Shown: positions 60,589 to 64,000 of the stretch, in pieces
Layout: each line of letters starts with the position of its first letter
How positions within the stretch are numbered: position 1 is the stretch's first letter
Source of the DNA: Chimonanthus salicifolius
Taxonomy: Eukaryota > Streptophyta > Magnoliopsida > Laurales > Calycanthaceae
Assembly: GCA_013350335.1 (NCBI GenBank)
Contig: CM023539.1
Span: forward strand, 36,008,631-36,072,630
Length of the DNA stretch: 64,000 nt
Reading direction: 5' to 3'
Translations under genes and position numbers: made by a program
Notes under the pieces: model-generated
What the model saw: only the letters and a program-made list of their open reading frames with translations
What the model was told of the DNA's origin: nothing
Databases searched by the model: none

Positions 60589-62246
60589 CTCAGAAGTTTG
60601 AAGCAATGATCAAGACTCAAGTAATGAAGATTGACTCAAGAACTCAAGCATTGGAGGATCAAGTACGGATTCATCATCACTGTATATGGCAATCACAAAG
60701 GTAATTGGTCATAAATGACTTTAGGTGGTATCCAACACCTTAGATAAGACCTTCCCTAGGCTTATAACTCACATTAGTAAAACATAAGTAAGCTTAGAGA
60801 AAATGGACCAAGGACTTGGAGCATCCATGAACAAATCTTGACAAAAATGTTGAGTGTGAAAATGTCATAACTTGGGAGACTCTTTCAACCAAGCAAATGT
60901 TGTAATCCACTGGTAATACCACCATGTTGGATAGAGCATTGAAAGATCTTTTCATAGAGCCCAAGAACACTCAAAACAGAGTTTGGGAACCAAAGATATG
61001 ACCATTTTAGTGAAAGACAGTTTTGCTGAAAAACCCAGGACCGACCTGTCTTGGATCATGACCCGTCGGTGGACCTAGGGTCAATCCCTCGATGGAAACG
61101 ACCTGTCGATGTGAAAAACACTCATTCTGACTGCCAAAACACTGTCTTTTTCACTTCTCCTCAGACAGAGACTCTTGTGGGATCACGACGTGTCGGTGAA
61201 CCCAGGACCGACCCCTCGTGGATACAGACCTGTCGAACGCGTATGATTTATATTCGTTGCAAATGCACTCAACTCTCAACGGTCATATTCCAATGGTCAT
61301 TTTTATGCACTGACCTCTCGACCAGAACGACCCCTCGGTGCCTGGGACTGAGAAAAACTTCGGGATGCTTATTAAACTCCAGATTTTGGAGGTATGGGTT
61401 GGACCCTTCAACTTGAAAAATCTCAAGGCAATCCCAAAGATCCCAAAACCTCTCCCAACCTCTCTCAAACACACATTAAACACTTGGTAAATCATTTGTG
61501 TGATCATATCCTCTCTATAAGTCTTTACCTTGGTGAATCATTTACCAATCAACCATTTGATTGAGATAGAGGGAGAGAGAGAGAAAGAACAAGCCTAGAA
61601 TCAACTTGCAAATCCATATCTTGGCAACCTTTTCTCAACTTGTGATTGCACATACTCAAGGCACATCTTGAACATCACATTGGGAAGAAGTCTTCAAGAA
61701 GCATACATCTATAAGTGAGTTTATACAAAGGCAAGTGCTTCTTAGTGAATTTATTTTATAAATCATCTTGTGAAGTGGACTAAGGCAAGGAAGCAGGAAC
61801 CACTATAAAAAATAGAGGGATAAGGAAGTAGACCTTGGGTTGGTCGAACCATTCAAAATCTAGGAAAGTGAATTAAGGAGAGGTACTCCAGAACCACTAT
61901 AAAAAACTCTAGAGTGTCATCTCTAGCACAGTGGTTGGTGGAATTCCCAGCCGATTGAGTGAGGTGAAATTCCTACTCTAATTGTGAGGGTGTAAGTCCC
62001 CACATAATTAATTTGGGATAACCCAAGGTTGGGTAAGTCCTTAGAGTGGATGTAGGTTGTTTAACCGAACCACTATAAATTGGTCTTGTGAGTGTTGATC
62101 TTTACTTGTGTGATTGTTCTTATAATTGTACACATTTTTTATCATGCAACCCATCTCTCTTGATTAATATTATTAATCCGCTGTAAATTTGTTAATTAAT
62201 CAAGAAATTGTAAAGACCATAAAAATTGGAGGTTGTCCAATTCAAC

Positions 62247-62282
<36 letters not shown>

Positions 62283-62330
62283 TAGGGACAATCTCGGTCC
62301 TTGTTCTTGCATCCAAGGGTACTTTCACTG
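60589..62330 (+). mobile_element. LTR-retrotransposon remnant (possible copia/SIRE-type LTR)
   Basis: Repeated gaccgacc, cctgtcga and cccctcg words at 61,040-61,350, a long leader-like stretch and the end block ttgtccaattcaac followed by a C run and tctagggacaatctc resemble LTRs of some plant copia elements. acgtggttcggcctgttag at 59,072-59,090 would be its upstream part, split by the solo LTR. No domain is found, so this is tentative. Confidence 0.4.
62248..62280. repeat. 33-bp C homopolymer
   Basis: Thirty-three uninterrupted C residues in otherwise AT-rich DNA. Confidence 0.97.
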
Positions 62331-62780
62331 CCCACCTGACCTACATCCACGAAGCGTGAAATATTTGAAATAACAAACCAAACCCAACAACAATTTTTCT
62401 CTTACTCAATTGTATACACCTTTTCACGCTGCTCCTCTGCTAGCCAGAAAAGAGGACAGATCAACGCCTCTGATATGGTCTCTCTTTGCCGAGTTACAGA
62501 TTAGCAATAACCCCTTTGTTCTGCTGTTGTAATACTCCTACGAAAACCTTCTTTCCTACCCACCTTGCAGCCAGCAGAATTGTCTGCTGAATCTGAACCC
62601 GAGAACCAATTTTTCTCCCTCTGTAGGTTCTGCACTTGCTGAAGTACCCCTTTAACACATTGTTGTTTCAGAGCAGTTTTTTCCTCTATTCTTTCAGCTG
62701 TATGACAGTCCTTATATAAGGATTCCATTGTCCCTATAAAAGGCAGATTCTTCTACCGTGTCCCTTCTTCGTTTTTAGGC
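62331..62780 (-). other. Unrecognised 75-codon frame, possibly retroelement-derived
   Basis: The minus-strand frame 62,501-62,728 is charged and Gln/Lys-rich with a coiled-coil look (RIEEKTALKQQC, VLQQVQNLQREKNW). It lies just inside LTR-like DNA, so a gag fragment is possible, but no gag motif is visible. Confidence 0.25.
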
Positions 62781-62829
62781 AACCTTCTAATTTAGATATG
62801 TTCTATATTTAGTGTCCCGCTCCAAATAC

Positions 62830-63000
62830 AGAGTTGCAGCCATGTCATGGACTTACATAACTCTTGTAGATATTCAATAGTTTTAGAGTTGCAGCCATGG
62901 TAATGGTCTTACATAGCGCCATAAGATATTTAATGCTTTGGAGCTACAACCATTGTGATGGTCTTACATAGTTCTATATTATATTCAATGTGTTAGAAGT
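62830..63000. repeat. Short tandem repeat, about 56-60 bp unit, three copies
   Basis: Units share agagttgcagccatg, atgg.cttacata and agatattcaat, starting near 62,830, 62,885 and 62,940. Confidence 0.75.
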
Positions 63001-63309
63001 ACATCTATCGATGCGAGACTTACACCATTCCATATGATATGTGGGTTTGGAACTGATGTTCCAATTCATAGGATCCTTTTAATCTATTAATGTTGGTCCA
63101 TGATCCTATGGGTTTGTCTAAGGTAAGGGCTGAGCCAAGTGTTCAAGCATTTAAGTAACTTTGCATAAGATCCTAAACACAACCTAGAAACCTACCCAAA
63201 ACAAAAACAAAAAAAGGCAAAACAATTTGAACTTTGAGCAACAACAATCTGTAGTTTTCTTCTTCTGCTGTAAGCTACAACTGCTTCGTCAGAATGGACC
63301 CATTGATTG

Positions 63310-63671
63310 TGTTAGGACATGGGCTTCCAGCTCAAAAGACTAGTATGTTAGGTGGAGTGACTCAAGTAATTTATAAATCCCTAGATCTCCCTCTACATTT
63401 CTAATGTAGAACTCGTTCGCAGCAGCCCCAACAATCCCCTCCTCAAATGAGGCCCTCTGGTGGAGAGAGCGGCACCAACAATCCCATTCTCCTGGGGGAT
63501 CAATTGAACTCACATAAGGTAGCCTGAGACTTGGCTCTGATGCTACTTATTAGGACCTGGACTTCCAGCACAAAAGACTAGCATATTAGGTGGAGTGACC
63601 TAAGTCCTTTATAAAACCCTAGATCTCCCTTTACATTTCCAATGTGGGACTCATTCGCAGCAGCCCCAACA
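63310..63671 (-). mobile_element. TRIM retrotransposon, intact structure
   Basis: Two 124-bp LTRs (63,310-63,433 and 63,548-63,671) begin TGTTAGGACATGGGCTTCC or TATTAGGACCTGGACTTCC and end GCAGCCCCAACA. The 114-bp internal part ends ggctctgatgctact beside the right LTR; on the minus strand this is a variant of the tRNA-iMet primer-binding site. Exact 5-bp TSD gattg at 63,305-63,309 and 63,672-63,676. Non-coding. A decayed relative is at 20,070-20,381. Confidence 0.92.
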
Positions 63672-63676
63672 GATTG

Positions 63677-64000
63677 GAGTGATGGTTGATCTTGCACTAG
63701 GCCAGTTTCCTCTAGAAAGAAAGCCTTTTGATTTGTCTTTAAGTTCAATCTTTCAAAGGCTTTTTATCTTTTCTTTCAAGAGCAACAATTATGAATCTTT
63801 TAATTTGTACTTTGACTATTCTCTCCAATCCTCATGGTCCTTTGGATTTTTCTGATATTGATGTAGCACACAGTCTGACCTAACCCGATCAAATATTGAA
63901 AACTTGGCCTAACTCATTTCTTTTATTTTTATTTGATTTATTATTTATTTTCGTCCTTTATTATCTCCTAAATTTTAGGATTTGGGTTTTAGTATAAATA
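63677..64000. other. Intergenic DNA, nothing recognised
   Basis: AT-rich with no clear frame or repeat. Confidence 0.4.

Noticed and set aside
61051..61416. 121-codon plus-strand frame
   Set aside because: Translates repeated gaccgacc/cctgtcga words of an LTR; overlapping minus-strand frames are equally long.

Overview
The window is nuclear DNA of a flowering plant, probably a woody eudicot, although the sequence does not name the species. The evidence is AT-rich gene-poor DNA, GT-AG introns, plant-type protein families (an At3g03770-like LRR receptor kinase and an Sdt1/Phm8-type HAD hydrolase) and a dense mix of plant transposons. No bacterial operon, CRISPR array or organellar gene block is present.

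Layout. 1-575 (minus) is the 5' coding exon of an LRR receptor-like kinase cut by the window edge. 576-29,330 is almost entirely repeats: SINEs, short hAT- and Mutator-like elements with intact target-site duplications (TSDs), a TRIM, a copia integrase relic and two large fold-back elements (13,409-14,844 and 27,541-29,320). 29,680-33,400 (plus) is the one complete gene, an eight-coding-exon HAD phosphatase of 290 codons with a probable 5'-UTR intron. 33,400-39,120 is intergenic, with SINEs and a 660-bp tandem duplication in which each copy later received a different SINE. 39,120-47,640 is a decayed L1-type LINE carrying a 3.8-kb solo LTR in its endonuclease region and a TRIM in its RNase H region; that TRIM carries a second, opposite-strand TRIM in its 3' LTR. 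47,645-48,310 (minus) is an RTE-type LINE relic. 53,175-54,795 (minus) is a tandem array of about eight 197-199-bp copies of a truncated RING-H2 exon. 59,149-60,583 is a second solo LTR inside older LTR-retrotransposon debris, followed by a 33-bp C run, a short tandem repeat and an intact TRIM at 63,310-63,671.

The genes do not form a pathway. The LRR kinase and HAD gene are ordinary single-copy-looking plant genes; the RING units look like broken derivatives of one E3 ligase exon; everything else is mobile or decayed. The best candidate for something undescribed is the pair of fold-back elements: they share an architecture of three 257-bp hairpin modules (the third inverted) but have different outer arms, and each is flanked by a 9-10 bp TSD.
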